Assembly: GCA_039621445.1 (NCBI GenBank)
Contig: CP154957.1
Span: 18,050,595-18,114,594, forward strand
Direction: 5' to 3'
DNA from: Euglena gracilis
Lineage: Eukaryota > Euglenida > Euglenophyceae > Euglenales
DNA: 64,000 bases
Every line of letters begins with the position of its first letter. Positions within the stretch are counted from its first letter, which is position 1. Position numbers and translations under genes: made by a program. Below the pieces are notes generated by a model. That model searched no databases. It saw only the letters and a program-made list of their open reading frames with translations, and was not told the DNA's origin. This document shows, piece by piece, positions 19,530 through 32,100 of this stretch.

Positions 19530-19880
19530 GCAGATTTTCCCAGCACTGGATCCCTCTCCCCCTATCAAGGATTTTTATTTATTTTAAGCCTGGATTGTAG
19601 TCGATTTTTCGCTTTTGGGGTGCACGAATGGGTCAAAAATGGGCGAAAATGGGTCGGAAAAGGGCTGGCCAGGGCAAATATGGCGGTCAAGAAATCGGTT
19701 TTTTGCATATTTGGCAGTTTTTTGGGATTTTTTGGGTATTTCGTTTTTTTGGTGCCCGGTTCGATCCCCAGTCAGGCCCAGTTCCACCCCAGGACCCTGT
19801 GGGAGGCGCGGGGGGGGGGGGCGAGAGCCAGCAGCCTTTTTTCAGCCAGCCAGCCCAAATGTTCCACCCCCTGCATACTC
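19530..19880 (+). repeat. SINE-like dispersed repeat with tRNA B-box (copy)
   Basis: Shares, in order, AATGGGTCAAAAATGGGC boxes, a T-rich TTTTTTGGGATTTT stretch, GGTGCCCGGTTCGATCCCC (B-box match), GGCCCAGTTCCA, AGGACCC, a G tract and CAGCAGCCTTTTTTCAGCC, with the copies at 24600-24975 and 25300-25640. Pol III-derived SINE ancestry is inferred from the B-box; no A-box was confirmed. Confidence 0.6.
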
Positions 19881-22800
19881 AGAGCCTTGCGTTGAAACCC
19901 CGAAACCTTGACCGACCACTCACACCTGAAAGTGGATCCCACGACCGAACTTTCGACCCACACCCAAGTCCGACTCGAACCTGTTCCCCCTGACAAAAGC
20001 TGCCGGACCAAGACGACAAGACCCAGCGAGACCGGGTTGGTCGTCAATGGCGCCCCCCCCCCTCCCGTCCCGGTGGGCCGGGCCCTCCGCGCCCTCCGGA
20101 GAGCAGCGGTCCCCCCCCCCCCGACCCAGCTCGGTGCCCGCCCTGCCGCACCCTCCGGGTCGAGGCCCCCCTCAGCCCCTCCTCCCCTCCTTCGTCCCCC
20201 CTCAGAAGGCCCGGGGGCGTCCATTTCCCAGGACCCAGCCGGGTGGTCGCTCCACCCCATGCTGGGTCTCCGGCCATGCAACGGCTGAAAGTCGCGATTC
20301 CCACCGTGCTCCCACCTCAACGTGGCAGTGTTTTCAACCCAGAGCCGGAGCAAGGGGTCTTTTTTTGGAACCGAGAGATTTTGGATCATGAATGCCGGTG
20401 CACCTCGGGCTTTGGCATTGGCGTTGGCTAATTTTGGAGTTTTGATTTTGTCTGACCCCCCGGGGGATCTGACTTGTTTTTTTGACTGACAGGTTTTGGC
20501 TCCAGCCCCCAAAAGGGGGGGGTCAGTCAGCCCATGAGAGAATGATCCCAAAGTTGGTACTCATGCAATAGGTTTTAACACTCGGGAAAAACTTTGGTGG
20601 AACCGGTGGGGTCAAGCAAGGCCATACCATTACCCACCAACCCCCAAGGAGGGCACACCCGGGGGGGGGGGTCAGTTTTGGACCCAGTGCCTGCTGACCA
20701 CGCCAATTTCGCCTGAAAATGATCATTTTCAGGCCCAGATGCCGAAGGCGGGGGGGGGGGGTGCTGTAGCACTACTCACCCAAAAATCCGACCCTCCGGG
20801 AGGGGTCCAAAGTGCCCAATTCATCTGCTTGCCTTAAAAGGAATCCTGAGTGGGGGACAGGTTTCAAAAGTGAATGAATGGTTTCTTGAAGTTGAAAGTG
20901 ACCTACTATGGACAGGCACACCATTACACAAGGCACCCCCCTACACCCACTGGGTTTGAAAAAAGAAGACCAGTCAATGGCCAGTCAATTTTGCCACCCA
21001 GGCCTAAATTGCTGAAATGCAATGGGTTTGGCCAATAACTGCAAAGAATTTTCTTACACCATTGGCTCTGATGCTACCATGCGAAAACAAGGAAACAAAT
21101 TTCATGCATGCAGGGGAAGAGGGAAGCAAATTGCCAAGTTTGGAAAGAATTTGCAGAATGGGAATCCTGCAAAATTTTTAGTCGTCGTGCTAAATTCTCA
21201 CCATATTTTTCGATTGCATTTTTCACAATTCTTCCATAACGTTAACAAAATGGCGCCAATTTGGAGGGATTTTTAGTCAATTTTTTGTGTTGTAATTCCC
21301 AATTTGATGTAATATAATTTGATTCACACAGTTCCTGAATTCATTCATGCATCCCCAAAATATTATGTTTTTCAGAATGTTTTAAAATTTCCCCTGTTTT
21401 TTTTTGCCTGAAGCTGCCAAATATTTTATCGTTATTTTGGGGGCAACCACTGCATTTTCCAATTTTTTATTAATAATTTTCTAACTCCGAATTTAGCCCC
21501 CCTCAATATGTCTTTGTCCTTCAAAAATAGAATTGGGCACCAATTGCATGCACCCAAAGGGCGCCAATATCACGACCTTGCGGGGGTACAATAGTACCCA
21601 CTCTTGTATTCCAATGTCTCGCTCACATAGCCGCTGGCACGAAGCACTCTGCTCCGGCTCGTGCTGTGGTTTGAGGGTTCGACTGGTCGTGAAATCAGAC
21701 AGCGTATTTTTCTGCTGTTGTGGTGGTGCACGCGTTAGGCTTATTGTCTGCTGTTGTGTTGGTGCACACGAGTTAGCTTTATTTGTGTGGTGTTTGCTGA
21801 AAACGCTATTCCAATGACTTTCCTGCCACGCTGAAGACAGGAATCTGTCGGTTGTTGCGTTTTGGAATGCACCGCAATTCTCTCCCCGTGGCATCCCAAA
21901 TCGCACGAACCTGAACCCTCATTCCCTGCCATGGCGGCTTCTTTACCCCCCCCCTCAACCCCCAGCCCTGACCGACAACGTAGCCAGGGCTTGACGAATG
22001 GACGGTACAGTTTTGTCGATGGTCGGCACAGTTTTGCACAGGTTTTCCGTGGCACATGATTGTTGAAAGCAACGGGCATGTGTGTACTTGGGATGCATTT
22101 TGAGACTAAAATTTCTTCAATGCCAATGAAGCGTTTTATTTTTGATGACACAATTCATCGCGTGAGATATGGATTCCTAAGGTGGGAGTCGCCTATGACT
22201 CCGGACCCAGCGCCATCCGTGGAGTATGATTGCTCGTGAATCTATTTGCAAGGCGTGTGAATTTATTGGGAAGTGACTTGAAAAAAGGACGTAATAATTG
22301 AACTCCTTGTGGATAATGTCCCAGTTGCCTAAGAAAAAAACCAAGCAACCTTTTACAATGCCACAAGGTGACTGTATTCTCAGTGCATACGTTTTTGTTT
22401 CCCAGGCTTGGCCTTTTCTTTGAGATTTTTCAGATTTCTCGTGTTGGTGTAATTGGCATTGCCACCCACGAGGAACTGGTGCATTTCGCAAAACGGGCAA
22501 TTGTCCTCCCTGACCCCAACCCATCGCCCGTGAGTTATCCATCCCCTCCCCACAGCGAAGCCTGCTCGTGCTTGTGGTGTGCGGGACACGCCCCCATAAG
22601 TACAGCTCAGGGTTCTGCTAAGCAGTTGAATTTTGGTGCCCCGTGTTCTGTGTTGTGGGGGGGGGGCTACGCATCCCCAGAGAAATCGTTGTAGCATCAA
22701 ATGTGGAATGTCGCATGACTCATTTCAAATATTTTTTGAATTATTTCAAATACCCACCATCCCATCATTGTCCCCCTGGGGCTGTGAGTGCAAGCACCAA

Positions 22801-24599
22801 TAGTAAAAATCGCCTAAAAACAGCGTACAATAGCCTAAAATGATTTTAAACAGCCTGAATGGAGCAAATGGCAAATGGTTGTGTCTTCTTTATGTGGAAA
22901 ACGCGTGCCTTTGGCTTCAGCAAACTTCTCCAACAAGGTCCTGAAACTGAAGCACCTGGAACTATAAAATTCAAATTGAATCGAAAAAAATATTGCATTT
23001 CCCCCACATTTTCACTAGCACTTGAGCATGTTTGATTTTCACATTCAGAGCAACTATCCCTCGATGCTCAGATTTTCAAAAAAATCGCTGTGATTGTTAC
23101 AATCCCATTGGATTTCTTCACAACAAAGGGCTTTTGCATCCACAATTTTACCTGTCCTTTTATTTCTGACAATATTTTTTTCCCACGTTCAAAACTGCTT
23201 TATGGGTATGAATTGAGATTTGTTGAACTTCCCACGAATTTAAATTAGTGACGATTAATTTTTCCTGCTTTTTGGGATGTGCATTTATTATTACTCAAGT
23301 GAAGGTATGCACATATTATGATACAGTTTTTGGGACAAGAACAATCCAAAGTACTGGCTTTCAGAACCCCCCACCTGTGCTTTAAAATACATTTTAGGTC
23401 AATTTAGGATTAAAATGACCCAAAATGCCCATAAAATGGGTAAAAATTTAGGCTAGAATGTAGATGTTTGGCTGTGACTGGTTTTTTTCCCTAGAGTGAC
23501 TGACTGGTTTTTGGTGCAAACCTCCTCCCCCACAGGGGTCAGCAAAAAAGCCCCTAAAGTGACCCGGTGCCAAAAGCTCCAGCCGTCCGTGTGTCTGTCT
23601 ATCCGTCCACTTGCCTCCCAAAAGACCGATTGAAATTCATTTCCGTTGGCCATTGGATGAGCCTATTTTCAGAGTTTCAAGAATTCTGACACAAGAAAAT
23701 AGTCGAACATTGAAATGTTTATTCAGGTTGAGGTGATGCACAATACACACAATACGCGCACAATATTTTGAAATGCACAAAGAGATTGTTGCTTTCTTTG
23801 AACGATTCCTCCACCCATAGCTGGCAGCGTGTTTAAGACGAAGTCAAGGGAAAAAAAAACGCACATCCTTTAAAAAAGCATTTTTTAAAATAAAATAAAA
23901 AGAAATGCCATTTGAGGATGAGGGGCAAAATATTTTACCTCAAATCTTAATTTTTTCCCCATCTCTGGAACTGGATCTGGACCACGTCAAGGCACCGGAA
24001 CAATTTTGGGCTATTTTTTTCTGATCAATTTCCCTTGGATTCCAGAGTGACCGACTCCCCCCCCCCCCCGCCCGGGGATGAGGATAGATGGGAAGCCCTT
24101 CGGTTTTGAAATTGGTGGTAGGGAGGGTCTTGACACCACTCCCCCAAATGCTGGGAGGGGATGTCGGGACTCCCCCCCCCCTCGGAAGATCTTCCAAAAA
24201 TAGCGAAAACATTTTTCTCATTGTTGAACGCATTGCCCTTCTTTTGGTGTTTTGTGGTTTTCCACATAAAAAATGTTCAAAGATGTTCAAAAATAAGCAT
24301 TTTTTGGGTTTAGTTTCATTGCAAATCAGGGATTTTTGACCAATTTTGCCTGGCATATGACCTTTTGCTTGTCCAAAAAAGATTTCCAGGCCCTTCTCAG
24401 TTTGGAGGGGGGTCCGCCCCCTCCCCCCCCCCCTCTGTGTCGGAGGGGGTCCGACCCCCCCCCCTCAAGGCACCCCATTTATTCCCGCCATCAGAAAACA
24501 CAATTTTGGGCACTTTTTGAGGCCCCTGAAAAATTTTCCGGCGCTTTGCGCCGGCTTTTTTTTCCCGGTGGGTCGACCCACCTTACCCTCCTAATGGAT
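19881..24599. other. Intergenic stretch with no gene recognised
   Basis: Read on both strands. Mostly AT-rich single-copy-looking sequence from about 20.8 to 23.9 kb, with scattered G tracts and GACTGACTGGTTTTT/CAGTCAGTC boxes (20490-20525, 23475-23515) of the family seen at 18957. A GC-rich stretch at 20020-20290 has open frames on both strands but no protein family motif. Confidence 0.4.
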
Positions 24600-24975
24600 A
24601 CCTTGGGGGGTCCAGTCAGCCAGCGGCCTTTTTCCAGCCCTGGACTCCTCCCCATTGACGAGTTTATTGGTTTTGCAGCCGCCCAATGGGAGGCTGGACA
24701 GTAACACATTTTTGTCTGTCGGGGTGCAAAATTGGGCCAAAAATGGGCTGGACAGAGCTGGCCAGATTGGGATCAAAGGAAAACCAATTTTTTCATTATT
24801 GGCATTTTTAAGGCATTTTGCAGTTTCGTTTTTTGGTGCCCGGTTCAACCCCGGCCCGGCCCTAGTTCCATCCCTGACCCCAAGGGAAGGGGGGGGGGTC
24901 GGCCAGCAGCCTTTTTTTCAACAAGCCCAAATTTTCTGCACTCTGAGTTCAACCCCCCGGGGGGTCGCTAAGAGA
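24600..24975 (+). repeat. SINE-like dispersed repeat (copy)
   Basis: Contains CCAGCGGCCTTTTTCCAGCC, GGGCCAAAAATGGGC, GGTGCCCGGTTCAACCCC and CCAGCAGCCTTTTTTTC in the family order. The B-box has a C-to-A change (GGTTCAACCCC). Confidence 0.65.
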
Positions 24976-25299
24976 CGCCCTGGTGGGGGGACTATTGATA
25001 CAAACCATTACCAAACGTGGCGAACCAACTCTCTCCCACGAGCGTCAGTGGGGGAGGGTCCGATGGATTTCCGAGGAGCCCTGCCCACCACCCCTGCGGT
25101 AAAGCTGGCCAGGTCCAGGCCGGGCCAGTCCCGGGGGCCTTATACTGTATCCCCCTCTGTCCGAGTGGGGCCGCCGTCAGGCACCGCACCACCGGGGGTG
25201 GCGGCCGGACAAGTCCATGCTGACCAGTGGGGCCTTGCTCACGGGCAAAACGACCAGGACTCAGGGCGTAGCTTACGAAAATTTGACCCCACCCCCTGG

Positions 25300-25640
25300 G
25301 GGGTCCAGCCAGCCAGAAGCCTTTTTCCCAGCCCGGGACCCCCGCCCCCCTCAACGAGTTTTGGGCCGCTGGACAGTAGCAATTTTTTTTGCTTTCGGTG
25401 ATGCAAAAATGGTCCAAAAGTGGGTCAAAAATGGGCGAAAAAAAGTTGGGAAAGGGTCAAAAAATCCATTTTTTTTGGCATGATTGGAAGTTTTTTGGAA
25501 TATTTGCGCTATATTGATTTTTAGGTACCCGGTTCGACCAGGGTCCGGCCCAGCTCCAGCCAGGACCCTGGGGGGGGAGGGGGGGGTCAGCAGCTTTTTA
25601 CCAGCCAGCCCAAATTTTCCAGCCTCTTAGCTGGACCCCA
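25300..25640 (+). repeat. SINE-like dispersed repeat (copy)
   Basis: Direct repeat of the 24.6-kb copy: CCAGCCAGAAGCCTTTTTCC, GGTCAAAAATGGGCG, TACCCGGTTCGACCAGGG, CAGCTCCAGCCAGGACCC, then CAGCAGCTTTTTACCAGCC. Confidence 0.65.
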
Positions 25641-26019
25641 GGGGGGTTGTAAAAAAGCCTGACTGGAATTTTCGGGGAAATTGTTCAGCATCGCCACAGG
25701 TCGTCAAGTGACGTCCAGGTTAAGACGCCAGTCCAGGGATCCCGAACAGTCCACGCTCCATTTTGGAAAAATCTCTCCGAGCAATTTATGACTGATGGAA
25801 CCAAGGTTTACAAGCCCAATTTTTTACCTGAATAAAAATTTGGCATTATTTTGCATTCTTTTGGCATTTTCTGCTGAAGCCACGGACATGCAACAAAAAA
25901 AAAGCACCACAAGCTGTGTGCTGTTCGGCACGCCCGCTGTATTTTGGCGCAACGGCCCCATCATCTGACGCTGTGACATTGCCCCACCACCCAATTGTGG
26001 CCATGGGAGCGTTTTGAAT

Positions 26020-26400
26020 GAGAATTTCCCACAGAAGAGGTTGAGGTGCTCCAACCACCGCTGGGGCCGGGGCCGTGCCCGGGTCGGGCCCCCCCCCCCC
26101 CCCCCACCACCACCACGCCATCCCGATTGGTGGGGGTGGGGGGTCCGAGCCCGGCCCCCCCCGGGCCCAGCCCCCCCCCCCCCCGCCGGGGGAAGCCCCG
26201 CTGCCGTCGGCCCTCGGGGGCTGCGGCCGCGGCCGCCACTTCGCACGGCCCGTGCGCCGCCGGCCATGGGCCGCCCCCCGCCGGGGCCTCGGCCCCCACG
26301 CCGCCGCCCCTGCGTTTGCCGCCGTGCGGTGCGTCTGCGGCAGCGGCGGCCTGGCCGGGGCGGGGCCCGTCGGGCAGCTCCCGAATGAACAAATCCCCGT
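26020..26400. other. GC-rich block, possible but unassigned exon
   Basis: Extremely GC-rich with coding-like minus-strand frame NGDLFIRELPDGPRPGQAAA running leftwards, and poly-C runs of 10 or more. Codon periodicity resembles real exons nearby, but the sequence is low-complexity Ala/Pro/Gly and no family was recognised. It could be an upstream exon of the minus-strand ARF-GEF. Confidence 0.2.
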
Positions 26401-27116
26401 TGGCCGGGGGGGGTTTCTGGGAGGCACACTCATGTCCTCGCCAACGAGAAGTCCTCTTGGGTAGAGTTTGGGTTCCGATGTCGAGTTCGAGGTGTTGGTT
26501 GCTGTAGAGCATGCATACCCCGCCCCCCCCCCCCCCCAACAGAATCGATTACCGAAACACCCAACGGAAGCCCTGACCCTTTAAGTACCCTCAAAAGAAC
26601 CCTCCCCTGTGATTTTAACCAAAATGTCAAATTGAACCCTCCTGTCCCTTCGAGGAGAGATTTGATTACTTTCAACATTTGAATCCCTTTCAACCATTGT
26701 GGTATTGACTGCATAGGGGCTTCAACTCCGGGCGGGGGTTTATTTGGCTCCCTCTCGCGAAGCCCAAGTTCAGATGGCCTCGGGGGCATGTCCGGTGCTG
26801 GGTGGAATTCTCTGTGGGAAGCTGGGTCATGAAAAGATAACTCTGATGTGACACTCTGGGCATTTATAGGCTGAAAAGTACCTTCAAACTTTTGCTTCGG
26901 GCTGCAACCGCATGCACACGTACACACATATATATCATATGACTGGGTGTGAGGCCCCACCCACCCCTGCCAGATACTAGTCCACCACTGCCATTTACCC
27001 ATAGCGGTGCAGCAACCTTAGGCAGCCCACCGCGCTCGATATGAGTGGCTCATCGACGGTCCCGCAACGGTCCCGCAATTCATTTGGTATTGGTAATGCC
27101 CACCCCGCAGTGCCGG

Positions 27117-27330
27117 CACTGCGTGGCACTGCGGGCCGTTTAACCCACATGCAAGCACCTTAAATGATGTAGCCCTATGCAGGTATTTTTTGGTCATTCT
27201 TCGACGTTTCTAGCCAGAGTGGCTGAATTGGACCAACATGGCAAAAATTGCCCCAAACGACCAGAATTGCCTTTGATGACCCGAATGATGCAAAAAAAGG
27301 TGGTTTAACGGCCCGCAGCGCCACGCAGTG
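27117..27330. repeat. Foldback (inverted) repeat, 30-bp arms
   Basis: Arm 27117-27148 (CACTGCGTGGCACTGCGGGC...) pairs with arm 27301-27330 (...GCCCGCAGCGCCACGCAGTG) with few mismatches. The spacer is about 150 bp. Further GTGCCGC/GCGGCAC words extend both arms irregularly. MITE-like or a local inversion duplication. Confidence 0.65.
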
Positions 27331-29002
27331 CACACACAGTGCCACGTGGTGCCACGCGGTGCCGCAACTGCGGGGAGGGCATCCCCATTATTTATCTATA
27401 ACTTTTTGCATATAATAGCCAATTCAGTTCTGAAGTTGGTGCTCTGGTAGTGGACGGACTCTTCCAGCCAAAAGTTTGATCCGTTGTTTTGGATGGACGT
27501 TGCGTGCGCTTTCCTGCACCCTGAACCCTTCATGAACCAGGGCTTATTATGGTTATACATGTCCCTGAGGTGACTCATACAAGGAAAGTATTTCAATTTG
27601 ATATGCAGCCGTAAAGCATCGCACCTGTATTGAAGGTTGAAAAGGTGACCACACCCTTGTTTGGCTTGCCCAAGAAGGGTGTGCTCTTGTAGTGGATGTT
27701 CTTTTGGGACTTTTCCCTTGTGGAAACCCTTCTCTATTAATTGGGGGGAAAGGTTTTTGTGTTTTATGTTGTTGTTTTTTTAAAAAAAAAACAACAGCAC
27801 AACACACCCCTCCAAAGTCTGGTCATTTTACACACCAGAAGTCAAAAATTTGAAGCACCACTTTTTTTAATCCATCCAGGAGTTTCCCACTCCCCCCGTG
27901 TCCAACGAACATTCAGGTGACAAAAAATTCAGTCGGAACAGGGGGGGGTGTCCATTGGACCAGGGTGTTTGTTGGACACAGGTTGTTCCCTCATACTGAC
28001 AAACAGAGCTTTAAAAGAAAATTCACCCTTTTTTCCCTACCTCCTGCAGTCAATTTGCCCCACCCTCTCTTTAATTTCTTTTCATTCCTTGATTGATGAT
28101 TCCCCCATTTTCGGGCTTTTCAGGCATCTTGTTTCTGCCTGCCGCCGAACTTGGCCCCAAAATTTATCCTCGGGCTCTGCATTCAAACATCCCTTGATCC
28201 CTTGGTCAAGAATGGGAACAATTACAATCTGCGCGCCCTGTCAATGTCAGTGTGGCTTCTTGGTGCAATGCGGCACACAGTCGACATTTTGCCCTCAGTC
28301 AATGCGCCAGGGGTACTTATTTATTGCATTCATTCTCTGACACCAGCCGCAGCGCGTGCACACATGTACCATTCCCATGGCTGTGAGTATATACCTCCTC
28401 CCTGTCGGCTGCCTGGTCTATCTTTTAACTGGGTTTTCGCGATTTATTTGCCTTGTATTGCGCTTGCTGTAGAAGGGGGCTCCATCTGAGGTATGAAGAG
28501 AGAAGGTCTGGAGGAATAAGTAGCATTTCGTCAATGCACAGGGAGGAATGCTTTTCCCACCATATCCTCCGATTATTGCCTGCTCTCCCCAGGCAACACA
28601 TTGGAATTTTTTTGTCGTTTTTAAGACATTTCAACCAAGTCCAAAATCAAGAAATGTGGGTGGTCAAGTAATGGTAGGGGGTTGGGGTGAGAGCTAGATT
28701 TCGAGTACCAACACTTCAAGACCCCTTCAGCGAACCAAAAGTTTCCAATGCAAGAGTTCAATGAAACCTCAAAAGCAAAGTGTTCCTATTAACATTTCGT
28801 TCCTTATTTGATTGGATAATTGCGGAAAGTTTGTGTCATCCCCCATTCCCCAGCCATCCAACGAAAGGAAACATTTTTTTGAATTTCCTCTCCAACCTTC
28901 CATTGGACTCCTTTGTGAGAACCGCTAAAATGAGGGGAGGTGGAGGCAGTGCTTGCAGCGATCTCTGTCGTCACGCCCCCCCCCCCCCCAGCACCCCCTC
29001 CG

Positions 29003-29128
29003 ATGTCGGCCCCCGCCCTCACCCATTCCTCCCAATGCGGCGTGCCCTCCCTCGCCAAGGACAAGAGGAAGCTCATCCACGTGGACAGCCCCAACGTGGA
29101 GTACACCGAGACCGAGATCCTCTCCAAG
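29003..29128 (+). CDS. INO1: INO1 exon 1
   Basis: ATG at 29003 gives [20 protein letters not shown] and ends in [11 protein letters not shown] (42 codons, phase 0). The donor is AAG/GTGCGG. The [11 protein letters not shown] motif is the family's N-terminal signature. A few upstream codons are also open but proline-rich. Confidence 0.85.
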
Positions 29129-32100
29129 GTGCGGACCTCTCCCATTCTCTGCACATGGGAGTTGTGTTTGGCGATGACCGAGGAAGCCTCCAGAAAGTGT
29201 TCAATCAATATTTGATTCAATCGTCCACAAACTCACTTTGCTTTTGCATTGGGTGGCTGCAGTCTAGATTTTTTTTGCATTGTGTTGCTTTTAACCCGTT
29301 ACTCTGGGTATTTCGTCGCAATGTCGCAGTGAGGATGGTTGACCTTCTCCCATTGCGAGGGAGGTTCAGGGCTGAACAGGAACCCCCAAGACGCTATTTC
29401 TGGTGAAGGGCGGGGGTCGACCCCCATCCCGGTGCGTGATGGGAGGTCCGACCCTCCCTCCCCACCCTCCACCTCTTCCCTTCTTTCCGGATTTTTTTTC
29501 CTCCCAGTTTTAGGTCAAATTCCACCGATCGGTCCCACCCCCGTCGCCCTGCGGTGCAGCCCCGGGGAGGTCCCGTGCTCACTTCCCCAACAGTACGAGT
29601 ACCACCACAACGTGACGGAGGTGGTGGAGGACGTGCTGCGGGTTCGGCCGAAGACGATCCGCCTCAACTTCCGAACGCAGCACAGAGTGCCCAAGACCGG
29701 TATTTGTGTAATGAAGTACGTGACAGTAGCAACGCCGAGCAGAGGCGCTTTTGAGCACTGGTGTCGGGTGGGAGTGACAGCATAACTCATGCACTTTGAA
29801 GATTGGTCACACCCCTCAGAGAGATGTTCTGGCGGGGATGGACACCGTGGAATTTGGGGGAATGTGGGGCCGGTGGGACTTGCTCAGGCCCGGCTGGGAC
29901 CCGACACCACCCCCACGGAGACTGGTCTGAGCGGACACCCAGAGCGCAACGTCTCCTCTCAGGACGTTGTGCTCGGCACCTCTGGGCTGTATTTGGAACC
30001 TTCTTGCGCACCTTGCCAGCAGACAGGGTTTGGACCTGGCTGGTTCCTCTTGCCTCACTGGACCCTACACCAGTGACGCCAGGTCGCCCCCCCCCCCCCT
30101 CTGCCTGGGGTCTCCTACGCCCCCCGTCGCAGGGGTGATGTTCGTCGGGTGGGGCGGCAACAACGGGTCGACGGTGACCGGCGGCCTCATCGCCAACCGC
30201 CTCAACGTCCACTGGCGCACGAAGGCCGGCATGCGTGGCCCGGACTTCTTCGGGTCCATGACGCAGGTGCCTGCCGCGGGTGGTCGGGATCAGGGGTTTT
30301 TTTAGTCTTGGACCTCCGGGGGGGGGGGTCCAGCCGAGCCACCCCCCCCTGGGGGGGGGTCCCCAAGGGGGGGAGTGGGATATACTTTTCGGCGCCAAAG
30401 GTGCCGACAAGTTTTGAGAAAAGTGCTATTTTTAGCACTTTTTTGCGATTTTGGCCATTTTCGAGGAAAAGTGAATGGGTTCCCCGGGACCCCCCCTCCC
30501 GGTCTTAAAAAACCCTGGTCGGGATGGTCGGGGGCTGGGAGCGGGGGGTGGTTCATGGCTTCGGGGAGGGGGTCGAGAATGCCTTCCACCCCCTGCGTTG
30601 CACGAGCATGCAAACATCCTTCCTGCATCATCCTTCTGAGGCTGACAATGCTGATGATTCAATCAGTTACTAATGAATGATGAGCATTATTTTAAGCGAA
30701 TAACACATCAGCAACATTTTTAAGCAAATAGCACAACGGACCTGCAACGTAACTGACCCTTGGGTGCCAAGACTCCCTCTGAGCATTTTTTCAAGGCGCT
30801 TAAATTTTTTTTTAAAACCTGAAAAGCCTAAAGAAATTCTGTTCAAAATGCTTTAAAAATACATCAACACCAACTTTTTAATATTTCTAGGTGCGAAGCG
30901 CCGGTAAGTCTCTGCCCCCCAATCGCAAATTTCATGCATCTTGTGTCTTTGTTTGTGTTTATTTGCCTTTTGTGTGTGTGTTTTTTTTCATTTTTTTCGA
31001 GTCCCAGGAGTACCCTTGTGGTCCTGGCTACGTAAAAATGGCTGCATTAACCTTGATTTTGCATTTAGCCCAAGGTATGCCCGTTTTACTGGCCAAGATT
31101 CCAAAATAGAATGGACCGTAAACCGGCGGAAAGATTATTTCCCACAAAAAGCTTATTTGGAAATGATCTCCCCGTGCTGGCGAGTCATCAGACGGGTGAC
31201 CATTGGACCCAATGGCAGAAATCAATCCCGTACAACCCCCTATCTGATTTGGCTTTCCCAGCAGCTCCACGGCTAGCCCAAGTTAAGCCCCAAATCCACA
31301 GGACCGTTTCTTTTTGAATTTTTATTGGTTTTTTGTTTGTTATTATATTATTTATTACCATTTATCTATTTTATTGTATTTGGTTCTTTTCTTTTTTTAG
31401 GCATTTCTTTTTATTGATTCCCTTTTTCTTAGTGTTAGTTTTTCTCCTAAAACCATTGATATTTCTCATATTTTTCTGCAGAGCTCAGCTGATTAATGAT
31501 TCCAAGTCGAGATTTGGTGGTTGGGCCCGTGTGATTTTAAACGTTTTAGCAAACAAAATGGGTTTGCCAGAGGTCGAATTCCTGCATCCCTCCGGTGTTG
31601 CAATAACGCATATGATGAAGGAGGGCAGCACCCCATAGCGAATGAAAGAAGGGTCCTCAAGTGCCATCATCGCTGCGTTTTCTGAAACCGGATTTCTCCG
31701 CCCGTCTCCCCCCCCACCAACCCCCCAGACCAGCACATCCGCTCGCCCTCGCGCCACGGACCCAGCGCTCGGGCGCAGCGCGGACTACAACGTGCCGTTC
31801 TTCAGCCTCGTGCCCATGGTCGACCCGGTGGACCGGGTGGTGGGGGGCTGGACAGGCGCGGCGGCCCGGGTTTGTTGGAGACGCCGTTGGGAGCACCCAC
31901 TGGGCCGGTGCTGAAGCGAAACACCCACAGAAATGGTTTCACCCTTTTAGCTCACGGCAAACCCTGCACGGAGGCGCGAGGGGCATGGTCCTCTTTGTTG
32001 GCCCTGGACTGGCCCCACCTGAGGTCGGGACATCACACAAGGCCAATGGTGTTGCCATGCGACGGGCGCAGGTGTGCGCCAAATGCCTGGAGAGTCCGAA

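Noticed and set aside
19755-19775. tRNA gene suggested by the GGTTCGATCCC motif
   Set aside because: No cloverleaf, anticodon arm or A-box could be drawn; the motif recurs in a dispersed repeat.
30892-30904. 13-nt micro-exon in the inositol synthase gene (AG/GTGCGAAGCGCCG/GTAAGT)
   Set aside because: Exon 3 joins exon 4 in phase and gives the expected TQ-TST..R sequence without it; the 13 nt would break the frame.
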